NCBI RefSeq assembly: GCF_000381265.1
Contig: NZ_KB906256.1
Coordinates: forward strand, 124,001-188,000
Direction: 5' to 3'
DNA: 64,000 nucleotides
From: Curvibacter lanceolatus ATCC 14669
Lineage (GTDB): Bacteria > Pseudomonadota > Gammaproteobacteria > Burkholderiales > Burkholderiaceae_C
Shown here piece by piece: positions 1-9,302 of this stretch (within the stretch, counting starts at the first letter, position 1; the number at the start of each line of letters is the position of its first letter). Under the pieces are notes generated by a model. That model saw nothing but the letters and a program-made list of their open reading frames with translations, did not search any database and was not told where the DNA came from. Made by a program: the position numbers and the translations under genes.

Positions 1-556
1 CATAGCGCGCAAACAGGCGCAGCCGCCCTTGCGGGTCGTAGATGTAGCTGCCGGCCGAGTGGTCCATGGTGTAGCTGGACTCGGTCTTGCCCTCGACCTT
101 CTTGTAGTAGATCTTGAAGTCTTTGGCGAGCGCGGCCAGTTGCTCTGGCGTTTCGGGCCGCAGCGCGATGAAGGTGGGGTCGAAATTGCCCATGTAGGCC
201 TTGAGCAGTTCGGCGGTGTCGCGTGCCGGGTCCACCGTCACGAAGATGGCCTGCAGGCGCTCCCCATCGGCGCCCAGTTGACGCTTGACCTCGGCCATCT
301 CCGACATGGTGGTCGGGCAGACATCCGGGCATTGGGTGTAGCCAAAAAAGACCACCACCGCCTTGCCCTTGAAGTCGGCCAGGGTGCGCACCTGCCCGTT
401 CTGGTCGGGCAGCTTGAAGTCGCGCGCGTATTCAGCGCCGGTGATGTCCACCGACTTGAACTCGGTCTTGGCCGGGGCACAGGCCGTCATCAGGCTGGCG
501 GCCAGGGCCGCCCCCAGCACAGTGAAGCCCCATTGGAGCGCTTGTCGTTTCTTCAT
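1..556 (-). CDS. SCO1/SenC family copper chaperone (3' end outside window)
   Basis: Delivers copper to the CuA centre of cytochrome c oxidase subunit II, or reduces its cysteines, on the outer face of the inner membrane. The 185 visible residues begin with a lipoprotein-type signal (lipobox around LMTAC, Cys26). The copper-binding CPDVC motif follows at residues 76-80, with the conserved distal His166 in YTMDHS, all inside a thioredoxin-like fold. The C-terminus runs off the window. It starts 5 bp after the ctaB stop, so it is the last visible gene of the SURF1-ctaA-ctaB assembly operon. The motif set makes the family assignment secure; whether it is the only SCO protein of the cell cannot be seen. 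Confidence 0.93.
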   Translation of the reverse strand, partial: MKKRQALQWGFTVLGAALAASLMTACAPAKTEFKSVDITGAEYARDFKLPDQNGQVRTLADFKGKAVVVFFGYTQCPDVCPTTMSEMAEVKRQLGADGERLQAIFVTVDPARDTAELLKAYMGNFDPTFIALRPETPEQLAALAKDFKIYYKKVEGKTESSYTMDHSAGSYIYDPQGRLRLFARY

Positions 557-560
557 GGCA

Positions 561-1457
561 TCAGAACAGGTAGTGGTCGATCAACAGGGCTGCAAACAGC
601 AGGCTCAGGTGGATCAGCGAAAAACGGAAGGTGCGGCGCGCCAGATCATCCGAATAGGAGCGCCACAGGCGGAAGGCATAGGCGATGAAGCCGCCACTGA
701 GCAGCACGGCCGCGACCAGGTAGAACCAGGAACTCATGCCGTAGACAAAAGGCATCAGACAACCCGCAAACAGCACAAAGGTGTACAGCAGCACCTGCAG
801 GCGGGTGAACTCATTGCCATGGGTGACGGGCAGCATGGGCAGGCCGGCCTTGCGGTAGTCCTCGACCCGGTAGAGGGCCAGGGCCCAGAAGTGGGGCGGC
901 GTCCAGAGGAAGATGATCAGGAACAGGATCAGCGCCTCGGGGCTCACATCGCCCGTCATGGCGGCCCAGCCGAGCACCGGGGGCATGGCGCCCGAGGCCC
1001 CGCCGATGACGATGTTCTGCGGCGTCAACGGCTTCAGGATCACGGTGTAGACCACCGCATAGCCCACAAACGTGGCAAAGGTCAGCCACATGGTGATCGG
1101 GTTGACCCACACATACAGCACCACCGAGCCGGCCGTGCACAGCAGGGCCGAGAACACCAGCGACTGGCGGTCGCTCAACTCCCCCTTGGCGGTGGGGCGC
1201 CAGGCGGTGCGCTTCATCTTGGCGTCGATGCCTTTTTCAACCAGGCAATTGAAAGCCGCCGCCGCGCCCGCCACCAGCCAGATGCCCAGCGAGGCCACCG
1301 CGGCCAGGCCCACATCCGACAGACTGGGCACACCCGGCACGGCCAGGACCATGCCGATCAAGGCACAGAACACGATCAGTTGAACCACCCGGGGTTTGGT
1401 CAGCGCATAGAACTGCCGCGCCAGGGAGGGGTAGGAAACAGAAGGGGCGACACTCAT
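561..1457 (-). CDS. ctaB: Protohaem IX farnesyltransferase (haem O synthase)
   Basis: Transfers a farnesyl group from farnesyl diphosphate to haem B to give haem O, the first step to haem A for the aa3 oxidase. The 298-aa polytopic membrane protein carries the UbiA-type prenyltransferase motif ending in DAKMKRT and a second conserved loop (RVEDYRKAG). The start at MSVAPS was chosen because its ATG overlaps the ctaA stop codon (ATGA), which implies translational coupling; the reading frame is open further upstream but only inside ctaA. Length is normal for the family. Confidence 0.97.
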   Translation of the reverse strand: MSVAPSVSYPSLARQFYALTKPRVVQLIVFCALIGMVLAVPGVPSLSDVGLAAVASLGIWLVAGAAAAFNCLVEKGIDAKMKRTAWRPTAKGELSDRQSLVFSALLCTAGSVVLYVWVNPITMWLTFATFVGYAVVYTVILKPLTPQNIVIGGASGAMPPVLGWAAMTGDVSPEALILFLIIFLWTPPHFWALALYRVEDYRKAGLPMLPVTHGNEFTRLQVLLYTFVLFAGCLMPFVYGMSSWFYLVAAVLLSGGFIAYAFRLWRSYSDDLARRTFRFSLIHLSLLFAALLIDHYLF

Positions 1458-2626
1458 GCAGACAGTCTCGATGCGCTCAGGGATACAGAAGAGGAATAGG
1501 CACCACGGGGGCTGCTGAGGGTCAGCACCCGCGTCAACACCAGGGCCAGGGCGGCGGCACCGCCGGTGTGGGCCACGGCAGCCACCAACGGCCAGCCCAG
1601 CACCACGTTGCTCAAACCCGTCAGGGCCTGCAACAGCAACAGCGCGGCCAACCAGCGTGCCTGCCCCCGCAAGGCGGGAACCTGCCACAGACGCCAGCTC
1701 AGTGCACCCAGGCAGAGCAGCACCACGCCCGCGGCCAGCCGGTGGGCAACATGGATCGCCGTGAGGGCCGCAAAGGTGAGTTGCTCGCCATTGGCCAACT
1801 GCCCCAGCGGGCGCCATAGTTCAAAGCCGCCCGTCCAGTCCATCTCGGGCCACCATTGGCCCTGGCACTGGGGGAAACTGCTGCAGGCCAGCACCGCGTA
1901 ATTGGTGCTGACCCAGCCGCCCAACAGCACCTGGGCCGTCAGCAGCAGGGCCGCAGCCGCTGTGAGCAGGTACAGACCTGACGACACCGACACGGGCCGC
2001 AGAGTGCCTTCGGCCAGGCCGTTGCGCGCCACCTGCACGGCCAGCAGCACCAACAAGATCAGACCACCCGCCAGGTGCAGGGTGACGATGGCCGGGAACA
2101 GCTTCATGGTCACGGTCAGGGCCCCGAAAGCGCCTTGCAGACAGACCCAGAGCAGGGTCAGCACAGGCCAACCCAGACCCGGGCCACGCCGCCCCTGGCG
2201 GCGCATCTCGCGCCGGCGGCGCCAGGCCAGGGCCAACTGGACCACGATCAAGGCGCCCACGCCAGTGGCGAGGTAGCGGTGCACCATCTCCACCCAGGCC
2301 TTGCCGTGGGTGACGGGGCCGGTAGGCATGGCCTGCTGGGCCTGGGCAATCGGCGCCTGCGCCCCCAGGGGGCTGGCGTGCCCATAGCAGCCCGGCCAAT
2401 CGGGGCAGCCCAGGCCTGAATCGGTGAGGCGGGTGAAGGCGCCAAACAAGACCAGATCGAAGGTGAGAAACAGGGTGACCAGGGTCAGGGCCTGCAAACG
2501 CCCCTGCGGGTTGCTGCCGCGGTGGCGCAGCCACCACCACAGCAAGGGGCCGGACGCGACCAGCGCGCCCATCAGCATCACCTGCAGCAGGGGCGACAGG
2601 TCGTAAGCGGGCTGAAGCGTGTTCAT
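1454..2626 (-). CDS. ctaA: Haem A synthase (COX15/CtaA family)
   Basis: Oxidises the C8 methyl of haem O to a formyl group, producing haem A for cytochrome oxidase. The protein is 390 aa with about eight hydrophobic segments and the paired histidine regions typical of COX15-type enzymes (for example EMVHRY and THLAGG-like stretches). It follows the thioredoxin-like gene by 4 bp and overlaps ctaB by 4 bp. MNTLQP is preferred over an ATG 21 bp upstream because the upstream residues overlap the preceding gene and look non-native. Confidence 0.96.
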   Translation of the reverse strand: MNTLQPAYDLSPLLQVMLMGALVASGPLLWWWLRHRGSNPQGRLQALTLVTLFLTFDLVLFGAFTRLTDSGLGCPDWPGCYGHASPLGAQAPIAQAQQAMPTGPVTHGKAWVEMVHRYLATGVGALIVVQLALAWRRRREMRRQGRRGPGLGWPVLTLLWVCLQGAFGALTVTMKLFPAIVTLHLAGGLILLVLLAVQVARNGLAEGTLRPVSVSSGLYLLTAAAALLLTAQVLLGGWVSTNYAVLACSSFPQCQGQWWPEMDWTGGFELWRPLGQLANGEQLTFAALTAIHVAHRLAAGVVLLCLGALSWRLWQVPALRGQARWLAALLLLQALTGLSNVVLGWPLVAAVAHTGGAAALALVLTRVLTLSSPRGAYSSSVSLSASRLSA

Positions 2627-2630
2627 GGTC

Positions 2631-3374
2631 TCAGCGCCCTGCCTCATCCCAGCCGGCCGAGGCGCGCATCAGGCGCTCCAGATCACGCTTGGCCTTGCCG
2701 GCACCGGCCAGGTCGAGCCGGGCCGGGAACCGCATCATCCAGTGGCCCATCGGGTCGACCAGGTACAGGTGGTCGGCCAGGGCCTGGCCGGCCGCGGGGC
2801 TGAGCCAAGCGTTCAGGCCCTCGGGGGGCACGCGCAACACGGTGGCCTGGCCCAAGGCGGGCAACAGCGCCGGGCGCACCGGGGCCTGGTCAGGCACCAG
2901 CCAGACCCAGTCCAGCCGGTCCTTGTCCTTGCCCAGGCTTTCGCGCAACTGGCGCTGCAGGTACAGGTGCTTTTCGCAGGCCTCGTCACAGGCACCGCCC
3001 GCCACGCTGATCAACAGCCACTGCCCCTTGAGCGATGGCAGAGCCACCGGCTGAGCATCGAGGGCCTGAGCCGTGAAGGCGGGCAGCTCACGCTGGGGCT
3101 CGATCAACTCGCCATAGCTCTTGTGGGCGCTGGGGCGGATCACGTAGTAAGTGAGGTAGGAGGCCAGCACGGGCGCCGCACAGACCAGCAGCACGGCCAG
3201 CATCTTCAGGCGGCCCAGGCGCGTGCGCGCACCGTCGGTGCCCACCATCTGCTCGGGCGTGGGCATCGAATGCACCGTCATGCCCAGCGGCGAGTCGGGC
3301 AGGTGCTGCAGGTGCGACTGAGGCGGCAGATCAGGACGAGCGGGATTTGCGTCGGACAATTTGAAACCAGACAT
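2631..3374 (-). CDS. Membrane-anchored thioredoxin-like protein of the cox assembly operon
   Basis: A 247-aa protein with a cytoplasmic N-terminal tail of about 55 residues, one transmembrane helix (about residues 58-79) and a periplasmic domain. In that domain the motif CDEAC (C129-C133) sits where SCO-type proteins have CxxxC, after GQWLLISVAGG, which resembles the strand preceding the thioredoxin active site. Homologues between SURF1 and ctaA are usually annotated only as transmembrane or hypothetical proteins. The position suggests copper or thiol handling during oxidase assembly, which is inference. The start lies 44 bp inside the SURF1 gene; internal ATGs (codons 32, 37 or 43) are alternatives. 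Confidence 0.85.
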   Translation of the reverse strand: MSGFKLSDANPARPDLPPQSHLQHLPDSPLGMTVHSMPTPEQMVGTDGARTRLGRLKMLAVLLVCAAPVLASYLTYYVIRPSAHKSYGELIEPQRELPAFTAQALDAQPVALPSLKGQWLLISVAGGACDEACEKHLYLQRQLRESLGKDKDRLDWVWLVPDQAPVRPALLPALGQATVLRVPPEGLNAWLSPAAGQALADHLYLVDPMGHWMMRFPARLDLAGAGKAKRDLERLMRASAGWDEAGR

Positions 3375-4101
3375 AAAGAGTGGCCATCAGCGCGCTGAGG
3401 CCGAACCATTGGAATGCATAACCGTAATGTTTCTCGGTGCCGGCACCGGGTTCAAACCAGTCGCGCTGCAAGCCGTCCGAACTGGCATCGATCTGAACCA
3501 TGGAGCCCGCCTGCAAGCGCAGCCCGATCTCTTCGCTGAAAGCATTCAGGTCGAGATTTTGCCGGATGCGGGAAGACCCCTCGGTGGCAGCGGCCGTCCC
3601 CAGCTCCAGCAGGCGGGCCGGGGGGGGCGCCACACGCCCCAGCAGGCTGACCTCGCCCGAAGGCGTTTGCACCTCGGGGACGCGGGCCCGGTCCTGGAAG
3701 TTGCGCGGCACCCAGCCCCGCTGAACCAGCACCACGCCGGCCTTGCCAGGCAAGGCCAGGGGCGTCACCACAAAAAAGCCGGGGTGTCCGTTCATCTGGC
3801 GGTTGTCGAGGTAGAGGGTGTGCTGCGCCAGCCACTGACCGCGCAGCATCACGCGACGGTAGTTCAGGTCTTGCCCGGCACGACTGGCCTGCAGCCAGTC
3901 CTGCCAGCTCAGGGGTGCCAAGGCCGCCTGGCTCACCATGGCCTGGTGCAGCTGTTCTTTTTCTGCGGCGCGGCCCAGTTGCCAGCGGCCCAGGGCCAGC
4001 GTCAGCAGCACGCCCAACAGCGCCGCGGCCGTGATCAGGACGAAGCGCTTGTCGAGCTGGGTTTTGCCGAAACTGTGGGGCCACGCGCCGGAACGCTTCA
4101 C
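3331..4101 (-). CDS. SURF1 family cytochrome oxidase assembly protein
   Basis: SURF1 proteins help place haem A in subunit I. The 256-aa sequence has the expected architecture: an N-terminal transmembrane helix (about residues 20-38) ending in LGRWQLGRA, a periplasmic domain with the conserved YLDNRQMNGHPGFFVVTPL region and VLVQRGWVPR, and a C-terminal helix around YAFQWFGLSALMATLYVW. The start codon is GTG with a GAAGG sequence about 10 bp upstream. It is divergent from a small membrane protein gene whose ATG is only 15 bp away, so the two ribosome-binding or promoter regions must overlap. Confidence 0.95.
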   Translation of the reverse strand: MKRSGAWPHSFGKTQLDKRFVLITAAALLGVLLTLALGRWQLGRAAEKEQLHQAMVSQAALAPLSWQDWLQASRAGQDLNYRRVMLRGQWLAQHTLYLDNRQMNGHPGFFVVTPLALPGKAGVVLVQRGWVPRNFQDRARVPEVQTPSGEVSLLGRVAPPPARLLELGTAAATEGSSRIRQNLDLNAFSEEIGLRLQAGSMVQIDASSDGLQRDWFEPGAGTEKHYGYAFQWFGLSALMATLYVWFQIVRRKSRSS

Positions 4102-4116
4102 GGGATAATCGCCTTC

Positions 4117-4335
4117 ATGAAATACCTCGTCATTCTGGCTTTTGCCGCCATTTTGCTCAGCCTGGGAACGGCCTTGTTCTTCATGCTCAAAGGCAAGCGC
4201 CAGCCGGGCGAGAAACCGAACATGGCACGGGCGCTGGCGTTTCGCGTCGGCTTTTCCGTGCTGCTGTTCGCATGCATTCTGATCAGTTGGAAACTGGGCT
4301 GGATTCAGCCGACCGGCATCCCTGCCGGCCGTTGA
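4117..4335 (+). CDS. Twin transmembrane protein, DUF2909-type
   Basis: A 72-aa protein with two hydrophobic helices (about residues 3-23 and 45-63) joined by a short basic loop (KGKRQPGEKP). Small twin-helix proteins of this type commonly lie beside cox genes in beta- and gammaproteobacteria. The function is unknown; an oxidase-assembly or stability role is inferred from location only. There is no clear Shine-Dalgarno sequence ahead of the ATG. The gene ends just before the bidirectional hairpin at 4424-4455. Confidence 0.85.
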   Translation: MKYLVILAFAAILLSLGTALFFMLKGKRQPGEKPNMARALAFRVGFSVLLFACILISWKLGWIQPTGIPAGR

Positions 4336-4423
4336 GCATCATAGGCGCAGCGCGCCCTGCGCCTGGCCGGGCCAGCCCGGTCACCCCCCCCAGCACGTGC
4401 CCGGTGCTCATTGCCCAAACGGC

Positions 4424-4455
4424 GACAAAAAAGCGCCTTGCGGCGCTTCTTTGTC
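4424..4455. terminator. Bidirectional intrinsic terminator
   Basis: A 14-bp inverted repeat with one mismatch (core AAGCGCC-ttg-CGGCGCTT) flanked by an A-run on one side and a T-rich stretch on the other. It lies between the converging twin-transmembrane gene (+) and ctaE (-), so it can end both transcripts. Confidence 0.85.
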
Positions 4456-4469
4456 AGCTTGACGGCTTG

Positions 4470-5351
4470 TCACATCCAGTAGACCAGCACATACAGGCCC
4501 AGCCAGACCACGTCCACAAAGTGCCAGTACCAGGCAGCGCCCTCAAAGCCGAAGTGGCGCTCGGGCGTGAAGTGGCCTTTTTGCAGGCGCAGGGTGATGA
4601 AGAACAGCATCAAGGCACCCACGAACACGTGGAAACCGTGGAAACCGGTCAGCATGTAGAAGGTGGAGCCGTAGACGCCCGAGCTGAGCTTGAGGTTCAT
4701 CTCGCTGTAGGCGTGCATGTATTCATAGCCCTGAACGAACAGGAAGACCACGCCCAGCAGCACGGTGGCCCACATGAACAGAATCGTCTTGCTGCGCTGG
4801 CCGGCCTGCATGGCGTGGTGAGCGATGGTCAGCGTGACACCCGAGGTGAGCAGCAGCGCGGTGTTGATCGTGGGCAGCCAGAACGGGGTCATGGTCTGGA
4901 AGGCATCGATGGTGCCGGCCGGCGACGCAGTGGCCCCGGGCACGGTGCCCGGCCAGGCGGCCTGGAAACCGGGCCACAGCAGAGCGTTCTCGAGGTTGCC
5001 CAGCGCCGGCACCGAGTGGGCGCGCGCCCACCACAGGGCCGAGAAGAAAGCGCCGAACAGCATCACCTCGGAGAAGATGAACCAGGTCATGCTCCAGCGG
5101 TAGGACAGGTCGATCTTGTGACCGTACTGGCCGCCCTCGCTCTCGGCAATGGCGTCACGGAACCACTGATACAGCACCACAAACCACCACAACAAGCCAA
5201 AGGCCAGAGAGTATTGACCCCAATCGCCGCCATTGATCCAGTTGGACGCGCCAAGGATCACAAAGAACAGGCCGATCGCCCCCAGCACGGGATGCCGTGA
5301 CTCGTGAGGAACGAAGTAATAAGGGGCTCCACCATGCGTTGTCGAACTCAT
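4470..5351 (-). CDS. ctaE: Cytochrome c oxidase subunit III
   Basis: Structural subunit of the aa3 oxidase, 293 aa with seven predicted helices. Conserved segments are recognisable: WFRDAIAESEGG, FIFSEVMLFGAFFSALWW, and the C-terminal HFVDVVWLGLYVLVYWM typical of COX3. It is the last gene of the ctaC-ctaD-ctaG operon and is followed by the terminator at 4424-4455. Confidence 0.98.
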   Translation of the reverse strand: MSSTTHGGAPYYFVPHESRHPVLGAIGLFFVILGASNWINGGDWGQYSLAFGLLWWFVVLYQWFRDAIAESEGGQYGHKIDLSYRWSMTWFIFSEVMLFGAFFSALWWARAHSVPALGNLENALLWPGFQAAWPGTVPGATASPAGTIDAFQTMTPFWLPTINTALLLTSGVTLTIAHHAMQAGQRSKTILFMWATVLLGVVFLFVQGYEYMHAYSEMNLKLSSGVYGSTFYMLTGFHGFHVFVGALMLFFITLRLQKGHFTPERHFGFEGAAWYWHFVDVVWLGLYVLVYWM

Positions 5352-5406
5352 TTTTGCTCCTGTCTCTCTCTAACTCTGATTGAATTTCTGGAACAAGCCA
5401 TGTCGG

Positions 5407-5628
5407 TCACTGAACCACCCAGTGCACCAGGGCAATCAAGCCCAGCACAAACAGGACAGCCCCAGCCAGACCGACGGCAAGGATGTGGAAGATGTTGAGC
5501 TTGGCGGTGTCTTCCTGGTAGTCGCTGTTCTTGCGAATGCCCACGAAAGACCACGCCACCGCCTTGACGGTGCGCAGCCAGGACCCTTTGCGTTGCCGCG
5601 GTGACGGTGTACCGAGGGGCTGGTTCAT
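5407..5628 (-). CDS. DUF2970 small membrane protein
   Basis: A 73-aa protein with an N-terminal basic segment, the conserved AVAWSFVGIRKNSDY stretch and one C-terminal helix (about residues 48-70). The family is found between ctaG and ctaE in betaproteobacteria; its function is unestablished. Its ATG overlaps the ctaG stop (ATGA), supporting this start over longer readings. A role in oxidase assembly or regulation is inferred from the operon. Confidence 0.88.
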   Translation of the reverse strand: MNQPLGTPSPRQRKGSWLRTVKAVAWSFVGIRKNSDYQEDTAKLNIFHILAVGLAGAVLFVLGLIALVHWVVQ

Positions 5629-6260
5629 GACCCGGCCCCCACAGCAGGAACAGCCGCTACAGGCATCAAAGAAACCTGGGCCGCCTGGCCCTCGGGTGCC
5701 GGCGGCGTCTTGCCCCCCACCTCGAAGAAGGTGTAGGACAAGGTGATGGTGTTCACGTCCTTGGACAGCTTGGGATCGATCACGAAAGCCACCGGCCACT
5801 GCTTCTTTTCACCGGGCTCCAGGGTGTACTGGTTGAAGCAGAAACACTCCACCTTGTTGAAGTAGGGTGCCGCCTGCCGCGGTGCATAGCTGGGGATGGC
5901 CTGGGCCGACATGCGGCGGTCCTGTACGTTCTGAAACTCGTACATGACCGTGGTCAACTCACCCGGGTGAACCTGCAGCGAACTCTGGGCCGGCTTGAAC
6001 TGCCAGGGCCCGCGCGAGTTGGCATCGAACTCGACCGTGATGGTGCGGCTGGTATCGATCTGGGTATTGGCCGGCAGCTTGACGTTGCGCCCGGTGGGCC
6101 CGCCACCCGGCACCTCGCGCTCGACCAGGGCCAGGATGTTGATGCCCGTGGCCTCGCAGATGGCCTTGTACATGGGCACCAGGGCATAGCCGAAGGCGAA
6201 CATGCCTGCCACCACGACGGCCAGCTTGCCAACCATGCGGGTGTTTTCAAGGCGGCTCAT
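5625..6260 (-). CDS. ctaG: Cytochrome c oxidase assembly protein CtaG/Cox11
   Basis: Copper chaperone that inserts CuB into subunit I. The 211-aa protein has a short N-terminal cytoplasmic tail, one transmembrane helix (about residues 11-30, ending YALVPMYKAICEATG) and a periplasmic beta-sandwich. The signature copper motif ECFCFNQ is present together with the downstream EPGEKKQWPV. It lies between the 36-aa assembly protein and the DUF2970 gene and overlaps the latter by 4 bp. Confidence 0.97.
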   Translation of the reverse strand: MSRLENTRMVGKLAVVVAGMFAFGYALVPMYKAICEATGINILALVEREVPGGGPTGRNVKLPANTQIDTSRTITVEFDANSRGPWQFKPAQSSLQVHPGELTTVMYEFQNVQDRRMSAQAIPSYAPRQAAPYFNKVECFCFNQYTLEPGEKKQWPVAFVIDPKLSKDVNTITLSYTFFEVGGKTPPAPEGQAAQVSLMPVAAVPAVGAGS

Positions 6261-6270
6261 GCGAGTCCGT

Positions 6271-6381
6271 TCAGTGCGAGAGCAAGACCATCTTGGCCAT
6301 GAACCCGATGAAGAACACCGCGGCCACAGAGGCCAGGATCAGGCCCAGGCGCAGGTTGCTCTTCTTTTGTTCGGGGGTCAT
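6271..6381 (-). CDS. Cytochrome oxidase small assembly protein, 36 aa
   Basis: A very short gene in the gap between ctaD and ctaG encoding MTPEQKKSNLRLGL followed by a single hydrophobic helix and ending in KMVLLSH. Its position, basic N-terminus and single helix match the small assembly proteins annotated between ctaD and ctaG in Burkholderiales. The ATG lies 27 bp after the ctaD stop and the stop lies 11 bp before the ctaG start, so the operon is continuous. The biochemical role is unknown. Confidence 0.8.
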   Translation of the reverse strand: MTPEQKKSNLRLGLILASVAAVFFIGFMAKMVLLSH

Positions 6382-6407
6382 GGTGCGGATCAGGTCAATG
6401 GATGGGC

Positions 6408-8027
6408 TCAACCGATCACGCGCGATGCGGTGGCATCGAGCTTGGGCGGGTTCTCAAAGGTGTGGAAAGGTGCCGGCGAGGGCACTTCCCACTCCAGGCC
6501 TTCTGCGGCTTCCCAGGGTTTTTGCGAGGCCTTGTCGCCCTTGCCCATCATCACCGGCAGCACGATGAACACAAAGAAGTACACCTGGGCCAGACCGAAG
6601 GCAAAGGCACCGACCGAGGCCACGGCATTGAAGTCGGCGAACTGCATCGGGTAGTCGGCGTAGCGACGGGGCATGCCGGCCAAGCCCAGGAAGTGCATCG
6701 GGAAGAAGGTGACGTTGAACGCGATCAGCGACCACCAGAAGTGGATCTTGCCGCGGGTTTCGTTGTACATGAAGCCGGTCCACTTGGGCGACCAGTAGTA
6801 AAAGCCTGCAAACAGCGCGAACAGCGAACCGGCCACCAGCACGTAGTGGAAGTGGGCCACCACGTAGTAGGTGTCTTGCAGCTGGATGTCGATCGGCGCC
6901 ATGGCCAGCATCAGGCCCGTGAAACCGCCCATGGTGAACACGAAGATGAAGCCCACCGAGAACAGCATCGGGGTTTCGAAGGTCATCGAACCCTGCCACA
7001 TCGTCGCGATCCAGTTGAAGATCTTCACAGCGGTGGGCACGGCGATCAGCATGGTGGCGTACATGAAGAACAGCTGGCCGGTCACCGGCATGCCGGTGGT
7101 GAACATGTGGTGGGCCCACACGATGAAGGACAGGATGGCAATCGACGAGGTGGCATACACCATCGAGGCGTAGCCGAACAGCTTCTTGCGGGCGAAGGCC
7201 GGCACGATCTGGCTGATGATGCCGAAGGCCGGCAAGATCATGATGTACACCTCGGGGTGGCCGAAGAACCAGAAGATGTGCTGGTACATCACCGGGTCAC
7301 CACCACCAGCGGGGTTGAAGAAGCTGGTGCCGAAGTGGCGGTCGGTCAGGGTCATGGTGATGGCGCCGGCCAGCACGGGCATCACGGCGATCAGCAGGTA
7401 GGCGGTGATCAGCCAGGTCCAGGCGAACATCGGCATCTTCATCAGGGTCATGCCGGGGGCGCGCATGTTCAGCACCGTCACGATGATGTTGATCGAGCCC
7501 ATGATCGACGACGCACCCAGGATGTGCATGGCAAAGATGCCGGCGTCCATCGAGGGGCCCATCTGCAGGGTGAGCGGGGCGTACAGCGTCCAGCCGGCAG
7601 CAGGCGCACCGCCGGGCATGAAGAACGAGCCGGCCAGCATCAAGGCGGCCGGGATCATCAGCCAGAAGCTGAAGTTGTTCATGCGGGCAAAGGCCATGTC
7701 GGAGGCGCCGATCTGCAACGGCAGCATCCAGTTGGCGAAGCCCACGAAGGCCGGCATGATCGCGCCGAACACCATGATCAGACCGTGCATGGTGGTGAGC
7801 TGGTTGAACAGCTCGGGGTTCATCAACTGCAAGCCGGGCTGGAACAGCTCAGCGCGGATGCCCAGGGCCAGCACACCGCCGATCATCAGCATGGTGAAGC
7901 TGAACAGCAGGTACAGCGTGCCGATGTCCTTGTGGTTGGTCGCAAAAACCCAGCGCCGCCAGCCGGCCGGGGCGCCATGGCTGTGATCGTCGTGCGCATG
8001 ATCGTGGTGGTCGAGAACTGCACTCAT
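6408..8027 (-). CDS. ctaD: Cytochrome c oxidase subunit I
   Basis: Catalytic subunit of the haem-copper oxidase, 539 aa and twelve helices. Visible ligands and proton-channel elements include [14 protein letters not shown] (low-spin haem ligand helix), [14 protein letters not shown] (CuB histidine and the cross-linked tyrosine), WAHHMFTTG (two CuB histidines) and [10 protein letters not shown] (haem a3 and haem a ligands). These are the features of A-type, mitochondrial-like enzymes. The histidine-rich N-terminal tail ([12 protein letters not shown]) is unusual and could bind metal. Confidence 0.99.
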   Translation of the reverse strand: MSAVLDHHDHAHDDHSHGAPAGWRRWVFATNHKDIGTLYLLFSFTMLMIGGVLALGIRAELFQPGLQLMNPELFNQLTTMHGLIMVFGAIMPAFVGFANWMLPLQIGASDMAFARMNNFSFWLMIPAALMLAGSFFMPGGAPAAGWTLYAPLTLQMGPSMDAGIFAMHILGASSIMGSINIIVTVLNMRAPGMTLMKMPMFAWTWLITAYLLIAVMPVLAGAITMTLTDRHFGTSFFNPAGGGDPVMYQHIFWFFGHPEVYIMILPAFGIISQIVPAFARKKLFGYASMVYATSSIAILSFIVWAHHMFTTGMPVTGQLFFMYATMLIAVPTAVKIFNWIATMWQGSMTFETPMLFSVGFIFVFTMGGFTGLMLAMAPIDIQLQDTYYVVAHFHYVLVAGSLFALFAGFYYWSPKWTGFMYNETRGKIHFWWSLIAFNVTFFPMHFLGLAGMPRRYADYPMQFADFNAVASVGAFAFGLAQVYFFVFIVLPVMMGKGDKASQKPWEAAEGLEWEVPSPAPFHTFENPPKLDATASRVIG

Positions 8028-8065
8028 GATGTTTCCTTGTCTTAATCTGGAGGGGCGACGTCGGA

Positions 8066-9235
8066 TTACTTGCCGCGCAGTGCGAGCACTTCAGCAGGCT
8101 GCACCAGCTGACCCGTCTTGTTGGACCAATTGTTCTTGGTGTAGGTCACCACAGCGGCGATGTCGGTGTCCGACAGCTGCTTCCAGGAAGGCATGGCACC
8201 GTTGTTCTGGCCATTCAGAAGGACTGCGATCTGGCGTGCGTGGTCGGCATCCAGCACCACGGCCGCGCCGTCCAGCGGCTTGATCGGGCCTGCACCCTTG
8301 CCGTTGGGCTGGTGGCAGGCCGCGCAATTGGAGGCATAGACCTTTTCGCCCCGCTTGAGGATGTCGTCCAGCGCCCAGACCTTGCTCGGGTCATCGGCCT
8401 TGGCCGCGGCCTTTTTCTTTTCAGCCTCCACCCACTGGGAGTACTCGGCGGCGGCCAGCACCTTCACATGGATGGGCATGTAGGCGTGCTCCTTGCCGCA
8501 CAGTTCGGCGCACTGGCCGTAGTAGTCGCCGGCCTTCTCGGCACGGAACCAGGTGTCGCGCACGAAACCAGGAATGGCATCTTGCTTGATGCCGAAGGCG
8601 GGCACCATGAAGGCGTGGATCACGTCGTTGGCCGTGGTAATGATGCGCACCTTCTTGCCGACCGGCACCACCAGCGGGTTGTCGACCTTGAGCAGGTAGT
8701 TGTCGGGGATGTCACCCTTGGCGCCGTTGTTGGACATGGCGCGCTGCGTGGCGTCCAGGGTGGAGATGTAGGACAGGCCTTCGCCTTCGCCCTTGAGGTA
8801 GTCGTAACCCCATTTCCACTGGTAGCCGGTGGCCTTGATGGTCAGGTCGGCATTGGAGGTGTCTTTCATGGCCACCACCACCTTGGTGGCGGGCAGGGCC
8901 ATGCCGATCACGATCAGGAAGGGAACGATGGTCCAGATGATTTCCACCGTGGTCGACTCGTGGAAGGTGGCGGGCTTGTAGCCGACCGATTTGCGGTGCT
9001 TCCAGATCGAATAGAACATCACGCTGAACACGGCCACGAAGATGACCACGCAGATGATCAACATCATCCAGTGCAGGAAATGCTGCTCTTCAGCGATCCG
9101 GGTCACGGGGGGCGCCAGATTGAGCTGTCGAACGGCCGGGCCGCCGGGCAGGTCATTGACCGCATGAGCGGCGGTGCCGATCAGGGCGCCAGCGGTCAGC
9201 AGCAGCGAAGCCAACTTGTTGGAAATGCTCTTCAT
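8066..9235 (-). CDS. ctaC: Cytochrome c oxidase subunit II with fused cytochrome c domain
   Basis: Receives electrons from cytochrome c and passes them through the CuA centre. The 389-aa precursor has a signal peptide ending TAAHA, two transmembrane helices (about 50-75 and 98-118) and a periplasmic cupredoxin domain with CuA ligands in [12 protein letters not shown] (Cys242, Cys246, His250, Met253). After a Lys/Ala-rich linker comes a C-terminal class I cytochrome c domain with CAACH at 304-308 and a later Met ligand in GAMPSW. The fusion makes this a caa3-like subunit II. The start at MKSISN gives a proper signal peptide; longer readings do not. Confidence 0.97.
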   Translation of the reverse strand: MKSISNKLASLLLTAGALIGTAAHAVNDLPGGPAVRQLNLAPPVTRIAEEQHFLHWMMLIICVVIFVAVFSVMFYSIWKHRKSVGYKPATFHESTTVEIIWTIVPFLIVIGMALPATKVVVAMKDTSNADLTIKATGYQWKWGYDYLKGEGEGLSYISTLDATQRAMSNNGAKGDIPDNYLLKVDNPLVVPVGKKVRIITTANDVIHAFMVPAFGIKQDAIPGFVRDTWFRAEKAGDYYGQCAELCGKEHAYMPIHVKVLAAAEYSQWVEAEKKKAAAKADDPSKVWALDDILKRGEKVYASNCAACHQPNGKGAGPIKPLDGAAVVLDADHARQIAVLLNGQNNGAMPSWKQLSDTDIAAVVTYTKNNWSNKTGQLVQPAEVLALRGK

Positions 9236-9302
9236 CGTGTTCACTTCTTCATTGCCTCTATGTAATTGACGCCACCGTGCCAGCGAACCGCGGCGCCGAA
9301 GG

